DNA of 64,000 bases from NCBI RefSeq assembly GCF_900112445.1, contig NZ_FOYY01000003.1, positions 631,960 through 695,959 of the forward strand, written 5' to 3'. Positions 29,706-38,449 of the stretch are shown here, in pieces; positions within the stretch are counted from its first letter, which is position 1, and each line of letters starts with the position of its first letter. The DNA comes from Thiomicrospira sp. ALE5. Lineage in GTDB: Bacteria > Pseudomonadota > Gammaproteobacteria > Thiomicrospirales > Thiomicrospiraceae. The notes under the pieces were generated by a model, which worked only from the letters and a program-made list of their open reading frames with translations, searched no databases and was not told the origin of the DNA. The position numbers were made by a program, and so were the translations under genes.

Positions 29706-30443
29706 TTACTCCGCTTTTGGCACTCGCTTGGGCTGCAACCCTGTTGCAAACCACTCTTTTGCGTGGCTATTAAGCTGATCTATTGACAAATCAGCTGCAT
29801 TAACTGCTGGACTTATAGCTACTTTAATCTCACCGGGATATTTTAAAAAGCTTTTTTTTGGCCAAATGGCACCTGCATTATGGGTTAGAAAATACACGGG
29901 CACTTGCATCTGCTGCGCTAATCTCGCCCCACCACTTCCTAGCTTGCCGACTGTACCCGTCGGCACCCGAGTGCCCTCAGGAAAAATCACCACCCAGTCG
30001 CCGCGCTCTTGCATATGTTGTTTGGCTTGTTGCAATAACTGCTTGAGTGCCTTTGCGCCAGCCGAACGATTAATCGCAATAGGTTTTAGCATGGCCAGTG
30101 TCCAGCCAAAAAAAGGAATCCACATCAGTTCACGTTTTAAAACATAGGTATGGCGGGGCAATAAACCATGGAGTGCTAAGGTTTCCCATGCCGACTCATG
30201 ATGCGCCATCACAATACTCGGCTGACGCCTGTCCAAGTGTTCTAAGCCCATAACGCTCACCTTCACGCCACAGGTAATACGCAACCACGCCAAGGTTAGA
30301 CGAGCCCAATAACCTAATAGATAATAACGCATGCGATAGGGCGTCAACCACAGCAGCTGCCCAAATACTGCAAACAACAGCGTTAAACTCACCCGCCCGG
30401 TTTCAAATACCAAAGATCGAATAAATACCCGCGTTTTATTCAC
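29706..30443 (-). CDS. 1-acyl-glycerol-3-phosphate acyltransferase (PlsC family)
   Basis: Membrane-bound acyltransferase making phosphatidic acid from lysophosphatidic acid. One N-terminal hydrophobic segment (about 12-35) is followed by the acyltransferase block. The first motif is AHHESAWE (near residues 80-87), an HX4E variant of the usual HX4D seen in many proteobacterial PlsC proteins. The substrate motif FPEGTRVPTG is intact. It lies between gmhB and the MotA-like gene. The glyS-gmhB-plsC order is common in gammaproteobacteria. Confidence 0.88.
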   Translation of the reverse strand: MNKTRVFIRSLVFETGRVSLTLLFAVFGQLLWLTPYRMRYYLLGYWARLTLAWLRITCGVKVSVMGLEHLDRRQPSIVMAHHESAWETLALHGLLPRHTYVLKRELMWIPFFGWTLAMLKPIAINRSAGAKALKQLLQQAKQHMQERGDWVVIFPEGTRVPTGTVGKLGSGGARLAQQMQVPVYFLTHNAGAIWPKKSFLKYPGEIKVAISPAVNAADLSIDQLNSHAKEWFATGLQPKRVPKAE

Positions 30444-30446
30444 CTA

Positions 30447-31022
30447 CTACTCCTTTAACTGCGTGAGCAGGCCTGCTGCCACTGCAGCTAAATCATCACA
30501 GACGGGCAGCTGTTGGGCTAACTCTGGATGCGCGGCAAGTGTTCGTTCGCCTTTACCGCTTCGAACCAAATAGGGACGCATCCCTGCTGCTTGAGCTGCT
30601 CGAATATCCGCTAGCGTATCACCCACCATAATTTGTTGCGGCAGAGGCCGGTTTAGAGTGAGACTAATTTGACGCAGCATACCGGTGAGCGGCTTGCGTG
30701 CGACATTTGGTTGATCACTCAAATAAGGCGCATAACACAGCCAATCCAACCGCACGTCAAACTCACTGACTAACAATTCATTCAGCTTAAGGTGCATCGC
30801 ACGCAAGGCCAAACGGTCATAATAGCCGCGCGCAATACCAGATTGATTGGTGGCGACCGCAACTAGCCAGCCGGCGCGTTTAAACTGTGCAATCGCAGCC
30901 AAACTACCTGGTATCGGTTGCCATTCATCGGCTGACTTAATAAACGCATCGGAATCATGGTTAATGACACCGTCCCGATCCAAGATCAGCAAAGGGGCAG
31001 GGGCCGTTGTGGCTATGCTCAT
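30447..31022 (-). CDS. gmhB: D-glycero-beta-D-manno-heptose 1,7-bisphosphate 7-phosphatase
   Basis: HAD-superfamily phosphatase in ADP-heptose synthesis for lipopolysaccharide core. It has LILDRDGVINHDS with the nucleophilic aspartate (near 14), the ATNQSGIARGYY motif that marks GmhB/histidinol phosphatases (near 57), and VGDTLADIRAAQAAG. The 191 residues match the family. Zinc-binding cysteines of some GmhB proteins are not clearly visible, since only CYAPYL is present. It starts 12 nt after the glyS stop. Confidence 0.9.
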   Translation of the reverse strand: MSIATTAPAPLLILDRDGVINHDSDAFIKSADEWQPIPGSLAAIAQFKRAGWLVAVATNQSGIARGYYDRLALRAMHLKLNELLVSEFDVRLDWLCYAPYLSDQPNVARKPLTGMLRQISLTLNRPLPQQIMVGDTLADIRAAQAAGMRPYLVRSGKGERTLAAHPELAQQLPVCDDLAAVAAGLLTQLKE

Positions 31023-31034
31023 TACACCGCTAAC

Positions 31035-33110
31035 CTATACCGCTAGCCGCGAAATATCCGCAACAGCCAAAAATGCCTGACGAATATGATTAAGCATAGC
31101 AATACGATTAGTTTGGAGTTGTGCATTATCAGTCATCACATGCACCTGATCAAAAAATGCATCAACGGGTTCACGAAGCACCGCTAATACCACCAACGCT
31201 AACTGATAATCACCCTGGGTCATGGCCGCTAAACTTTCGGCACGCACCTGACAAAACGCGGCCCATAACGCACGTTCAGCATTCTGCTCAAACAACGCTT
31301 CATTCACCTCGTCTGGCCAAGGCTGCGCAACTTTCTTCAAGATATTCGCAATCCGCTTATTTGCTGCTGACAAAGGCTCTGCTTGCTCTAAACTAGCAAA
31401 ATGACGTACCGCTTGGATACGTTGGTTCAACTCAACCAAACGGGTTACGCCCGTATCGCGTACAGCATCAAACACCTGCGCTGCAACGCCTTCGTCCTGG
31501 TAATAGGACTTTAACCGCGACACAATAAACCTAACTATTTCTGCTTGCTGCTCGACATTGATTTGCAACTGCGCATAAGTTTCAGCCGCGCGTTCTACCC
31601 AATAGGCAATGTCAAGCGGCAAGTCCTTTTCAATAATGATGCGCGCTAAGCCTAACGCAGCTCGTCGCAAGGCAAATGGATCCTTATCACCTGTTGGTCC
31701 CTGTCCTATCGCATAAATGCCTACAATCGTATCAAGACGATCTGCGATGGCAATAATTTGATCCAAAGCATCTTGCGGCAAATCATCTCCAGCAAAACGT
31801 GGCCAATAATGCTGTTCAATCGCTTGTGCCACAGCGGACGATTCACCTTGATGCTGCGCATAATAACGTCCCATCGTGCCTTGTAACTCAGGGAACTCTC
31901 CCACCATTAAACTCATCAAATCACATTTTGCCAAACGCGCTGCGCGCTGTGCCGCTGCCGACTCCACATTCAACTCAGTTGCTAACTCGCTGGCGAGTTG
32001 CTCCAAACGCGCAACCTTATCCGCCACCGTACCGAGCTGTTGCTGAAAGACCACTTTCTCAAGCGCCGGTAAAAAAGCGTTCAATGGTTGCTTAAGGTCT
32101 TGGTTCCAAAAGAACTGCGCATCAGATAGACGCGGACGAATCACACGCTCATTACCCGATACCACCGCCGCCGGATTTTGACTAGCAATGTTACTGACCG
32201 TAATAAAACGCGCCATTAATTCACCATTCGGGGCGATACAATGGAAAAACTTCTGGTGACCCTTCATCGCCGACACCAAGCATTCAGCCGGCACTTGCAA
32301 AAATTGCTCATCAAAACAGCCCGCTAGGGCGTGCGGCCATTCATTTAACGCAGTGACCTCATCCAGCAGTGCCTCGTCAATTACTGGTCGCGCATCCAGG
32401 CTATCCGCAACGCGCTCGACTTGATCACAAATACGCTCACGACGCTGATCAAAATCGGCTAATACAAAACCCTGCTCCTCCAAGATAAGCGCATATTCAC
32501 TTGGCAGTGAAATTTCGATTTCTTGCGGTGCATGAAAACGGTGACCACGTGTGGTTTTGCCCGTTGGCAAACCTAAAATTGTAGCCGGCACCACTTGATC
32601 GCCTAGCATTAACACCACCCAGTGGACTGGGCGCACAAATTCTATCGCAGAGTCGCCCCAGCGCATTGGCTTGGGTATCGGCAAGTGTTTTAACGCTTGT
32701 TCAACCAGGCCGGGTAATAAACTAGTTAAAGGAGCGCCTGGTTTTACCTGCCGCGCCATTAACCAAGTACCCTTGTCAGTTTCTTCGGTAAATAAATCAC
32801 TCACATCTAAACCACAAGAACGCGCAAAGCCCAACAGGGCTTTGGTGGGCTGACCCTCCTGGTCATAGGCGGCTTTTAATGCAGGCCCTTTTCGCTCTAG
32901 TGTTTGGTCATCCTGTTGGGTTTGCACAGATGCAATCCATACCGCGAGACGTCGTGGCGCCGCATACACCTGCACTTGACCATAATTAAGATTTGCTTGC
33001 TGCAGCCCCACCTCTAATCCCGTGGCTAAAGACTTTGCAAGCGCTTGCAATGACTTAGGCGGTAGCTCTTCTGTACCAATTTCAACCAAAATATCTTGTT
33101 GCGCTTGCAT
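31035..33110 (-). CDS. glyS: Glycyl-tRNA synthetase beta subunit
   Basis: Large subunit of the alpha2beta2 bacterial GlyRS, needed for tRNA-Gly recognition. The N-terminus LVEIGTEELPPKSL is characteristic, the HD-like domain is in the middle (ALAGCFDEQF, MKGHQKFFH), and the DALR anticodon-binding domain is C-terminal (about 580-690). The length is 691 residues. The ATG overlaps the glyQ stop by 1 nt (TAATG), giving strict coupling. Confidence 0.97.
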   Translation of the reverse strand: MQAQQDILVEIGTEELPPKSLQALAKSLATGLEVGLQQANLNYGQVQVYAAPRRLAVWIASVQTQQDDQTLERKGPALKAAYDQEGQPTKALLGFARSCGLDVSDLFTEETDKGTWLMARQVKPGAPLTSLLPGLVEQALKHLPIPKPMRWGDSAIEFVRPVHWVVLMLGDQVVPATILGLPTGKTTRGHRFHAPQEIEISLPSEYALILEEQGFVLADFDQRRERICDQVERVADSLDARPVIDEALLDEVTALNEWPHALAGCFDEQFLQVPAECLVSAMKGHQKFFHCIAPNGELMARFITVSNIASQNPAAVVSGNERVIRPRLSDAQFFWNQDLKQPLNAFLPALEKVVFQQQLGTVADKVARLEQLASELATELNVESAAAQRAARLAKCDLMSLMVGEFPELQGTMGRYYAQHQGESSAVAQAIEQHYWPRFAGDDLPQDALDQIIAIADRLDTIVGIYAIGQGPTGDKDPFALRRAALGLARIIIEKDLPLDIAYWVERAAETYAQLQINVEQQAEIVRFIVSRLKSYYQDEGVAAQVFDAVRDTGVTRLVELNQRIQAVRHFASLEQAEPLSAANKRIANILKKVAQPWPDEVNEALFEQNAERALWAAFCQVRAESLAAMTQGDYQLALVVLAVLREPVDAFFDQVHVMTDNAQLQTNRIAMLNHIRQAFLAVADISRLAV

Positions 33111-34048
33111 TATTTTGCTCCCTCTTGCCCAGCAGTATCCGTTTTAACCAATGGAAATCCTAACGCCTCGCGGCCATTAAAATAGGCTTGCGCCACATCA
33201 CGTGCCATCGCACGCACCCGACCAATAAAGCGCGCGCGTTCAGTCACACTAATCGCATGCCGGGCGTCTAGTAAATTAAAAGTATGCGACGCTTTTAAGA
33301 CCTGCTCATAAGCCGGCAAGGGTAGATTTGCCGCAATTAGGCCACCAAAGGCTTTTTCACAAGCATCAAATTGATTAAATAAATGCGGCACATCAGCATG
33401 TTCAAAATTGTAGGCCGACATTTCCACTTCGTTTTGATGAAAGACATCACCATAGGTCACCTTACCTTGCGGTCCATCCACCCAGGTTAAATCATACACA
33501 CTATCCACGCCTTGCAGATACATGGCAATCCGCTCAAGACCATAGGTGATTTCACCGGTGACTGGACGACACTCCAAACCACCCACCTGCTGGAAATAAG
33601 TAAATTGAGTCACTTCCATGCCATTAAGCCACACTTCCCAGCCTAAGCCCCAAGCACCTAAGGTCGGCGACTCCCAGTTATCTTCTACAAAACGAATATC
33701 ATGCTCTAATGGGTCAATCCCTAAATGGCGCAAGGAGTCCAAATATAATTCTTGAATATTGGCGGGAGACGGGTTCAGCATCACTTGGAATTGATAATAA
33801 TGCTGCAAGCGATTGGGGTTCTCACCATAACGTCCATCCGTTGGACGACGACTCGGTTGCACATAGGCTGCGCGCCATGGCTCAGGCCCGATTGCGCGTA
33901 AAAAGGTTGCCGGGTGGAAGGTTCCCGCACCCATTTCATTATCATAGGGCTGCAAGACAACACAGCCCTGTTCCGCCCAGTAGGCTTGTAAGGTTTGAAT
34001 GAGACCTTGAAAACTGGATACATCAGCGACGAATTGCTTATTTGACAC
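33110..34048 (-). CDS. glyQ: Glycyl-tRNA synthetase alpha subunit
   Basis: Catalytic class II subunit of GlyRS. The N-terminus [19 protein letters not shown] and the block [17 protein letters not shown] with [13 protein letters not shown] are signature sequences. It is 312 residues with a GTG start at 34048 preceded by GGATGGA. It is the first gene of the seven-gene minus-strand run through the MotB-like genes, divergent from the tusA-like gene. Confidence 0.97.
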   Translation of the reverse strand: MSNKQFVADVSSFQGLIQTLQAYWAEQGCVVLQPYDNEMGAGTFHPATFLRAIGPEPWRAAYVQPSRRPTDGRYGENPNRLQHYYQFQVMLNPSPANIQELYLDSLRHLGIDPLEHDIRFVEDNWESPTLGAWGLGWEVWLNGMEVTQFTYFQQVGGLECRPVTGEITYGLERIAMYLQGVDSVYDLTWVDGPQGKVTYGDVFHQNEVEMSAYNFEHADVPHLFNQFDACEKAFGGLIAANLPLPAYEQVLKASHTFNLLDARHAISVTERARFIGRVRAMARDVAQAYFNGREALGFPLVKTDTAGQEGAK

Positions 34049-34179
34049 GCTTCCATCCTCGGTTAAAATGGTAATTTGAACTTAAAATGACAACAAACTA
34101 TTTCTAAAGCCTGCTCGATTCATCTCAATAAATTCAATAATAGAAAATTAGCGCAATTATACCCTAAAAAGGATAGTTT

Positions 34180-34461
34180 ATGCCGCCAGATCAGCCCCAT
34201 ACCCTCGATTTACGGGGACTCAAATGCCCGATGCCGGTGATTAAAACTCAGCAGGCCGCGCGTCAACTGAACCATGACTGCATTATGGAGGTTTGGGTGA
34301 CCGATCCAGCCGCCGAACGTGACTTGGCAAGCTGGTGCCGCATTAACAAACACCAGCTCTTAAGCGTAAGCCCACATGATGCAGATAAACCTCAAACTTC
34401 ACCCCAAAGCTGGAAAATTCAGCTAAAATTGCGCCAAAACAACCCAACCCAACATGGATAA
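34180..34461 (+). CDS. TusA/SirA-family sulfurtransferase
   Basis: Small 93-residue sulfur carrier. The motif LDLRGLKCPMPVIKTQQA (residues about 10-27) has the CPxP active cysteine that carries persulfide sulfur in TusA. The family serves tRNA thiolation and, in sulfur oxidisers, cytoplasmic sulfur trafficking. Which role applies here cannot be told, as no dsr or hdr genes are nearby. It overlaps the following M23 peptidase gene by 8 nt. Confidence 0.88.
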   Translation: MPPDQPHTLDLRGLKCPMPVIKTQQAARQLNHDCIMEVWVTDPAAERDLASWCRINKHQLLSVSPHDADKPQTSPQSWKIQLKLRQNNPTQHG

Positions 34462-35779
34462 ACGCATGCGCTATTTACTGTTAGCACACCCCAAGCACAC
34501 CTATCAAACCACAGCCCTGGTCGTGGCCGCATTGATAGTCTTGGCATCATTGACTATCAACGCAGCCAACGCTCAAGAAACTCAACGCCTAAGCTTAGCA
34601 CTGCCTGAGCAACAGCAATCCCCTGCTCCCCTAGTAGCCACTGAAGCAGCTGAGTCTTCATTTCACAAACTACACTACACTTTAAAGCCTAACCAAGGCC
34701 TTGGTCATGCACTGCAAACCATCAACAATAATGGCAATCTACTATGGCGCATTAGCCGCCATGAAAACGCAAATTACTTTACCCGCTTACGCCCTGGTGA
34801 TGAGCTAATCAAGTGGGTCAACGAAGACAACCGCCTAGTTAAGATGAAACTTAAGCGCAGCCCAACGCTTACCTATGTACTAGAAACCGCTCCAAGCTAC
34901 GATGACTCTCTGAATATCTACGCTATTCAACAAGAAGTCGAAACACGTATACAAATGGTATCTGGCCAAATTAATGACTCTTTCTACCTTGGCGTCCAAG
35001 CCGTTGGTGCCAGTCCACGAACGATTATGAATTTTGCTAACATCTACTCATGGGAAGTTGACTTTGTGCGTGAGTTTCGTGCCGGAGATGAGTTCACCAT
35101 CATTTTTGAGCGGCGCTATGTTGATGGCGAGTATATTGGTGATGGCCATATCCTCGCCGCACAACTTAATCTTAGACACCGCAACCGTACGATCAACGCA
35201 TTCCGTTTTGAGCATGAAGGCGAACTCATTGGCTATTTTAATGAACAGGGTGAAAACTTGCGCAAAGCCTTTATGCGCAACCCCATTAATTACACCCGAA
35301 TTAGTTCACACTTTCAGCGTGGCCGCTACCATCCGGTATTACAAGAAATTCGTGACCACAAAGGGGTGGACTATGCCGCTCCCACAGGCACACCCATCTA
35401 TGCTGCAGGCGACGGCACGGTCAAGTCTCGCGGCTGGGGTCGCGGCTATGGTAACTACATTATTCTGCAACATGCGGGACGCTACGAAACAGTCTATGGC
35501 CACATGTCGCGTTTTGGCAAATTTCGCCAAGGCCAACGTGTTAATCAGGGTGATGTCATCGGCTATGTTGGCATGACCGGTCTTGCCACCGGCCCTCACC
35601 TACACTATGAGTTCCGAATTGACGGCGTCCACCACGACCCATTAACGGTTGAATTCCCCAGCGGCGATCCCGTGCCCGAGGACTTAAAACCGCTTTTTGC
35701 ACAGTGGGCAGGCTTGCTCAAGAGCCAGTTACGTCGCACCGACCCCACTGCCACAAAACTTGCAACACTGTTTGAGTAA
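34454..35779 (+). CDS. M23-family murein endopeptidase, MepM-like
   Basis: Envelope zinc endopeptidase of 441 residues expected to cut peptidoglycan cross-links. An N-terminal signal or anchor (about 17-40) is followed by an OapA/LysM-like segment (about 65-150) and an intermediate domain. The LytM domain (about 305-400) has HKGVDYAAPTGTP with the first metal His and Asp, and the HLHYEFR motif with the further His residues. The layout matches E. coli MepM. It lies between tusA-like and anmK genes and, with the lytic transglycosylase at 8.4 kb, points to wall turnover. A second ATG 12 nt downstream could also be used. Confidence 0.9.
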   Translation: MDKRMRYLLLAHPKHTYQTTALVVAALIVLASLTINAANAQETQRLSLALPEQQQSPAPLVATEAAESSFHKLHYTLKPNQGLGHALQTINNNGNLLWRISRHENANYFTRLRPGDELIKWVNEDNRLVKMKLKRSPTLTYVLETAPSYDDSLNIYAIQQEVETRIQMVSGQINDSFYLGVQAVGASPRTIMNFANIYSWEVDFVREFRAGDEFTIIFERRYVDGEYIGDGHILAAQLNLRHRNRTINAFRFEHEGELIGYFNEQGENLRKAFMRNPINYTRISSHFQRGRYHPVLQEIRDHKGVDYAAPTGTPIYAAGDGTVKSRGWGRGYGNYIILQHAGRYETVYGHMSRFGKFRQGQRVNQGDVIGYVGMTGLATGPHLHYEFRIDGVHHDPLTVEFPSGDPVPEDLKPLFAQWAGLLKSQLRRTDPTATKLATLFE

Positions 35780-35786
35780 TTGAGCG

Positions 35787-36878
35787 GTGAGCGCACACTA
35801 CTTTATCGGCCTGATGTCTGGCACCAGCGCAGACGGCATCGAGGCTTGTCTTGTATCATTTGAACATCAAGACATGCAGCTAGTGGGGCGCTATACACAC
35901 CCCCTGCCACACGCGCAAACCCTGACATTACTTAATCATCAACCCCAGATTGACTTGATGCAACTGGCACAATTAGAACGCGACTTGGGTGAAGCCTTTG
36001 CCCTTGCCGCACTAAAAATCATGCAACAGCAGGGACTGACAGCTCATCAGATTACCGCCTTAGGCAGTCACGGCCACACATTGTTTCATGCACCTAAGCA
36101 GGGTATCAGCCTGCAAATTGGCCACCCAGCCATCATTGCCAAGCGCACCGGTATTACCACCTACGCGGACTTCCGAGTGGATGATATGGCACTCGGTGGC
36201 CAAGGTGCGCCCCTCGCCCCGCTGCTTCACCAGGCCTGGTTACATAGCAAAGCTATTCAACAGGCCTGGATGGTTAATATTGGTGGTATCGCTAACCTTA
36301 GCCTTATCAGCCCTGATACACCCTTACAAGGCTGGGATACTGGACCAGGCAACAGCTTAATGGATGAGATTTGCCAGCGCTATTTTAACTGTCGCTACGA
36401 TGCCCAGGGAGAACTGGCCGCACAGGCCACCCCTAACGAGGCCTGGCTACAAGCCTTATTGAGCGATCCATACTTCGCCAAACCCCCACCTAAAAGCGCG
36501 GGTCGCGATTATTTTAACCAGGCCTGGTTACAAGCGCGCCTACCGGCATCGGCCTGGCAAACACCCTTTGAACTACTCAGCACCCTTAATGAACTCACGG
36601 CCATCACCCTAGCCAACACTCTAAATAAAGTGTTCGCACCGGTGATAATCTGCGGCGGCGGCAGTTTAAATCGCACGCTATTAACGCGCTTGCAGCATAA
36701 ACTTGGCACCCAAAAGGTAATGACAACCGAGCATTACCACACCGATCCTTTAGCCATTGAGGGGATGCTGTGTGCATGGCTGGCGCAGCAGGCCTGGTTA
36801 GGTAAACCGGTCGATTTAACTGGGGTCACTGGCAGTAGCAAGGCGTGTATTTTGGGTGGATGTTGGCAGGGGAACTAG
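35787..36878 (+). CDS. anmK: Anhydro-N-acetylmuramic acid kinase
   Basis: Recycles 1,6-anhydroMurNAc to MurNAc-6-phosphate with ATP. The N-terminus GLMSGTSADGIEACLV is the family signature. GHTLFHAP, the DFRVDDMALGGQGAPLAPL block and GWDTGPGNSLMD are intact. The 363-residue length is typical, from a GTG at 35787. The gene has the highest local density of the CAGGCCTG palindrome, with four exact copies between 36232 and 36796 and one GAGGCCTG near 36440, mostly coding for QAW. It ends just before a row of hairpins shared with the convergent porin gene. Confidence 0.95.
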   Translation: MSAHYFIGLMSGTSADGIEACLVSFEHQDMQLVGRYTHPLPHAQTLTLLNHQPQIDLMQLAQLERDLGEAFALAALKIMQQQGLTAHQITALGSHGHTLFHAPKQGISLQIGHPAIIAKRTGITTYADFRVDDMALGGQGAPLAPLLHQAWLHSKAIQQAWMVNIGGIANLSLISPDTPLQGWDTGPGNSLMDEICQRYFNCRYDAQGELAAQATPNEAWLQALLSDPYFAKPPPKSAGRDYFNQAWLQARLPASAWQTPFELLSTLNELTAITLANTLNKVFAPVIICGGGSLNRTLLTRLQHKLGTQKVMTTEHYHTDPLAIEGMLCAWLAQQAWLGKPVDLTGVTGSSKACILGGCWQGN

Positions 36879-36891
36879 CTGGAGTGCGAAT

Positions 36892-36916
36892 AAAAAGCAG
36901 GCCCGCGAGGGGCCTG
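36892..36916 (-). terminator. Intrinsic terminator between anmK and the TorF porin gene
   Basis: CAGGCCC (36898-36904) and GGGCCTG (36910-36916) form a 7-bp GC-rich stem with a 5-nt loop. On the minus strand it is followed by CTTTTT, fitting the end of the porin transcript. On the plus strand A residues follow, so it would not be a classic terminator for anmK. Confidence 0.65.
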
Positions 36917-36978
36917 AAAAACCTTGCTTGCACAAGGCCTACGAGGATACTAACCAAGGAATCCGACAGCATAAATCG

Positions 36979-37006
36979 GAAAACACGGCTCGCTTCACAG
37001 CGAGCC
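36979..37006 (-). terminator. Hairpin directly downstream of the porin gene
   Basis: GGCTCGC (36987-36993) pairs with GCGAGCC (37000-37006) over a 6-nt loop, and GTGTTTT follows on the minus strand. It lies 10 nt past the porin stop. A third small stem (TCCGA/TCGGA, about 36962-36980) lies next to it. Together with the hairpin at 36898 these look like a double terminator. Confidence 0.55.
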
Positions 37007-37015
37007 TAACCTGCA

Positions 37016-37717
37016 TTACATAAAGCTAAATGACTTGTTGATACCTAGCAATAAAGTAGTGCGCTCTTTGTCACCAGTTGCTTCTTTACTTGAACGAAGA
37101 ATTGAGAAGTCAATTGTGGTATCGGTGTAGATTTCAGTACTGTAGCCTAACTGGGCCCAAGTGTGGTCAGTACCTTTTCCTAAGAAATCCATACCTTTAC
37201 CATAAATACCATAGAAACCAGCATATTCGAGCTCTGCACTGATAACAGAATAATCTTCATCTTTATCTGGACCAGCGCTGCCTTTGCGATTAATACCACG
37301 ATCATACATAACCGTTAATGGACCATAACCTGCCCAGAAGTTTAATTCATCATATGATGTATCAAAATCACCCTCTAGGTAGCGATACAGGGTAAAGCCC
37401 GCGCCTAATGTGAAACCATTAATTTCAGTTTCATAACCACCATAAATGTCATATTCGATATCATCATCATCTTCCACAGGCCCACCAACTTTAGCAGACC
37501 AAAGACCTAAATAAAATCCTGACTCATGCTCATAATCCACACCAAACTCTGGTGACACTCCTTCTGACTGAGGTGCACCACGGAAATAATACTGTGACAT
37601 CAACCCAATATTACCGGTCAATTCCGCTTGCGCAACATTAGGCGCCATGACGGCCATTGAAGATGAAGCAACTGCAACAGATAAAGCTAAAGATTTAAGT
37701 TTGAATGCATTTTTCAT
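37016..37717 (-). CDS. TorF-family putative outer-membrane porin
   Basis: Outer-membrane beta-barrel of 233 residues. The ATG at 37717 is chosen because AAGGA lies 7 nt upstream and the protein then opens with a clear signal peptide (MKNAFKLKSLALSVAVASS, cleavage near VAQAE). After cleavage come alternating strands beginning LTGNIGLMSQYYFRG, the hallmark of this uncharacterised family (TIGR02001-like), and a terminal phenylalanine-rich strand. An upstream GTG/ATG at 37744 would add residues before the signal. A ModE-type regulator is encoded 200 bp upstream on the same strand and might control it. Confidence 0.82.
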   Translation of the reverse strand: MKNAFKLKSLALSVAVASSSMAVMAPNVAQAELTGNIGLMSQYYFRGAPQSEGVSPEFGVDYEHESGFYLGLWSAKVGGPVEDDDDIEYDIYGGYETEINGFTLGAGFTLYRYLEGDFDTSYDELNFWAGYGPLTVMYDRGINRKGSAGPDKDEDYSVISAELEYAGFYGIYGKGMDFLGKGTDHTWAQLGYSTEIYTDTTIDFSILRSSKEATGDKERTTLLLGINKSFSFM

Positions 37718-37917
37718 GTTTGTTTTCCTTTTTATGACTAACAAGAGCTAAACTCGAAAAACTTAAAGCTTCCATCGTGCCAAATAAATAACAAATTATT
37801 AAAAATCAACAACATAAACTAAAACTTACACTATAAATAAAATTTTATCAGTCATAAAACATCAACAAAGGTGCAAATATGCACCACAATGAAACATCGC
37901 GCATCCAAGATAGACTT

Positions 37918-38307
37918 TCACTCATCCTTGGCCTCAAACTCACTTAAAATTCGTTCCTGCTCTGCACAAAAAACTAATAATGCCGCATGCAATTGATGAT
38001 ACTGTGCTATCACCCGTTCAGCGGCAGGCGTAATCCGTGTGCCGCCACCCTGTCGCCCGCCTGCTTCACTTACCACCAGGGGTTCAGCCACGGCCTGATT
38101 CATTTCATCCACTAAACGCCAGGCTTTTTTATAGGACATCTTCATCGACTTGGCCGCCTGACTAATCGAACCACATTCAGCAATCCGCTCTAGCAATAAA
38201 ATGCGCCCCTTACCAAAATAGCTCTCACCATTCGGCGCCATCAACCACACCCTTCCACGAATCGAATCGCTCAAAACCTCACCGGGTAATTTAGTGTTAT
38301 CCTTCAA
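37918..38307 (-). CDS. ModE-type winged helix-turn-helix regulator without molybdate domain
   Basis: A DNA-binding protein of about 129 residues matching the N-terminal LysR-type HTH of ModE (RILLLERIAECGSISQAAK, then MSYKKAWRLVDEMN and EAGGRQGGGTRIT). The molybdate-binding Mop/TOBE domains of full ModE are missing. The start is taken as TTG at 38307 because it follows a strong AAAGGAGG; a longer frame to 38358 lacks such a site. Stand-alone ModE HTH proteins are common; the ligand, if any, is unknown. It may regulate the porin gene downstream or itself. Confidence 0.8.
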   Translation of the reverse strand: MKDNTKLPGEVLSDSIRGRVWLMAPNGESYFGKGRILLLERIAECGSISQAAKSMKMSYKKAWRLVDEMNQAVAEPLVVSEAGGRQGGGTRITPAAERVIAQYHQLHAALLVFCAEQERILSEFEAKDE

Positions 38308-38347
38308 TCGCCCTCCTTTAAACTGGACTTTATGCCAGCAAAATAAA

Positions 38348-38381
38348 ATATAAGCCAAATTATATTAAGTGAAACTTATAT
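38348..38381. promoter_or_regulatory. Inverted repeat upstream of the ModE-type gene
   Basis: ATATAAG (38348-38354) and CTTATAT (38375-38381) are exact inverted copies 20 bp apart, in the 142-bp gap between the ModE-type gene and the divergent cyclase gene. ModE operators are TATA-rich palindromes, so autoregulation is conceivable but not shown. Confidence 0.35.
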
Positions 38382-38449
38382 CAGCTAGCCGATTAGAGCC
38401 AATTGCCGTATCATAACGTCATAATAAAGAACAAGTATCAAGGTTTAGT

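Noticed and set aside
29706-30443. PlsC with a broken HX4D motif as an inactive enzyme
   Set aside because: HX4E is a common natural variant in proteobacterial PlsC proteins and the FPEGTR motif is intact.
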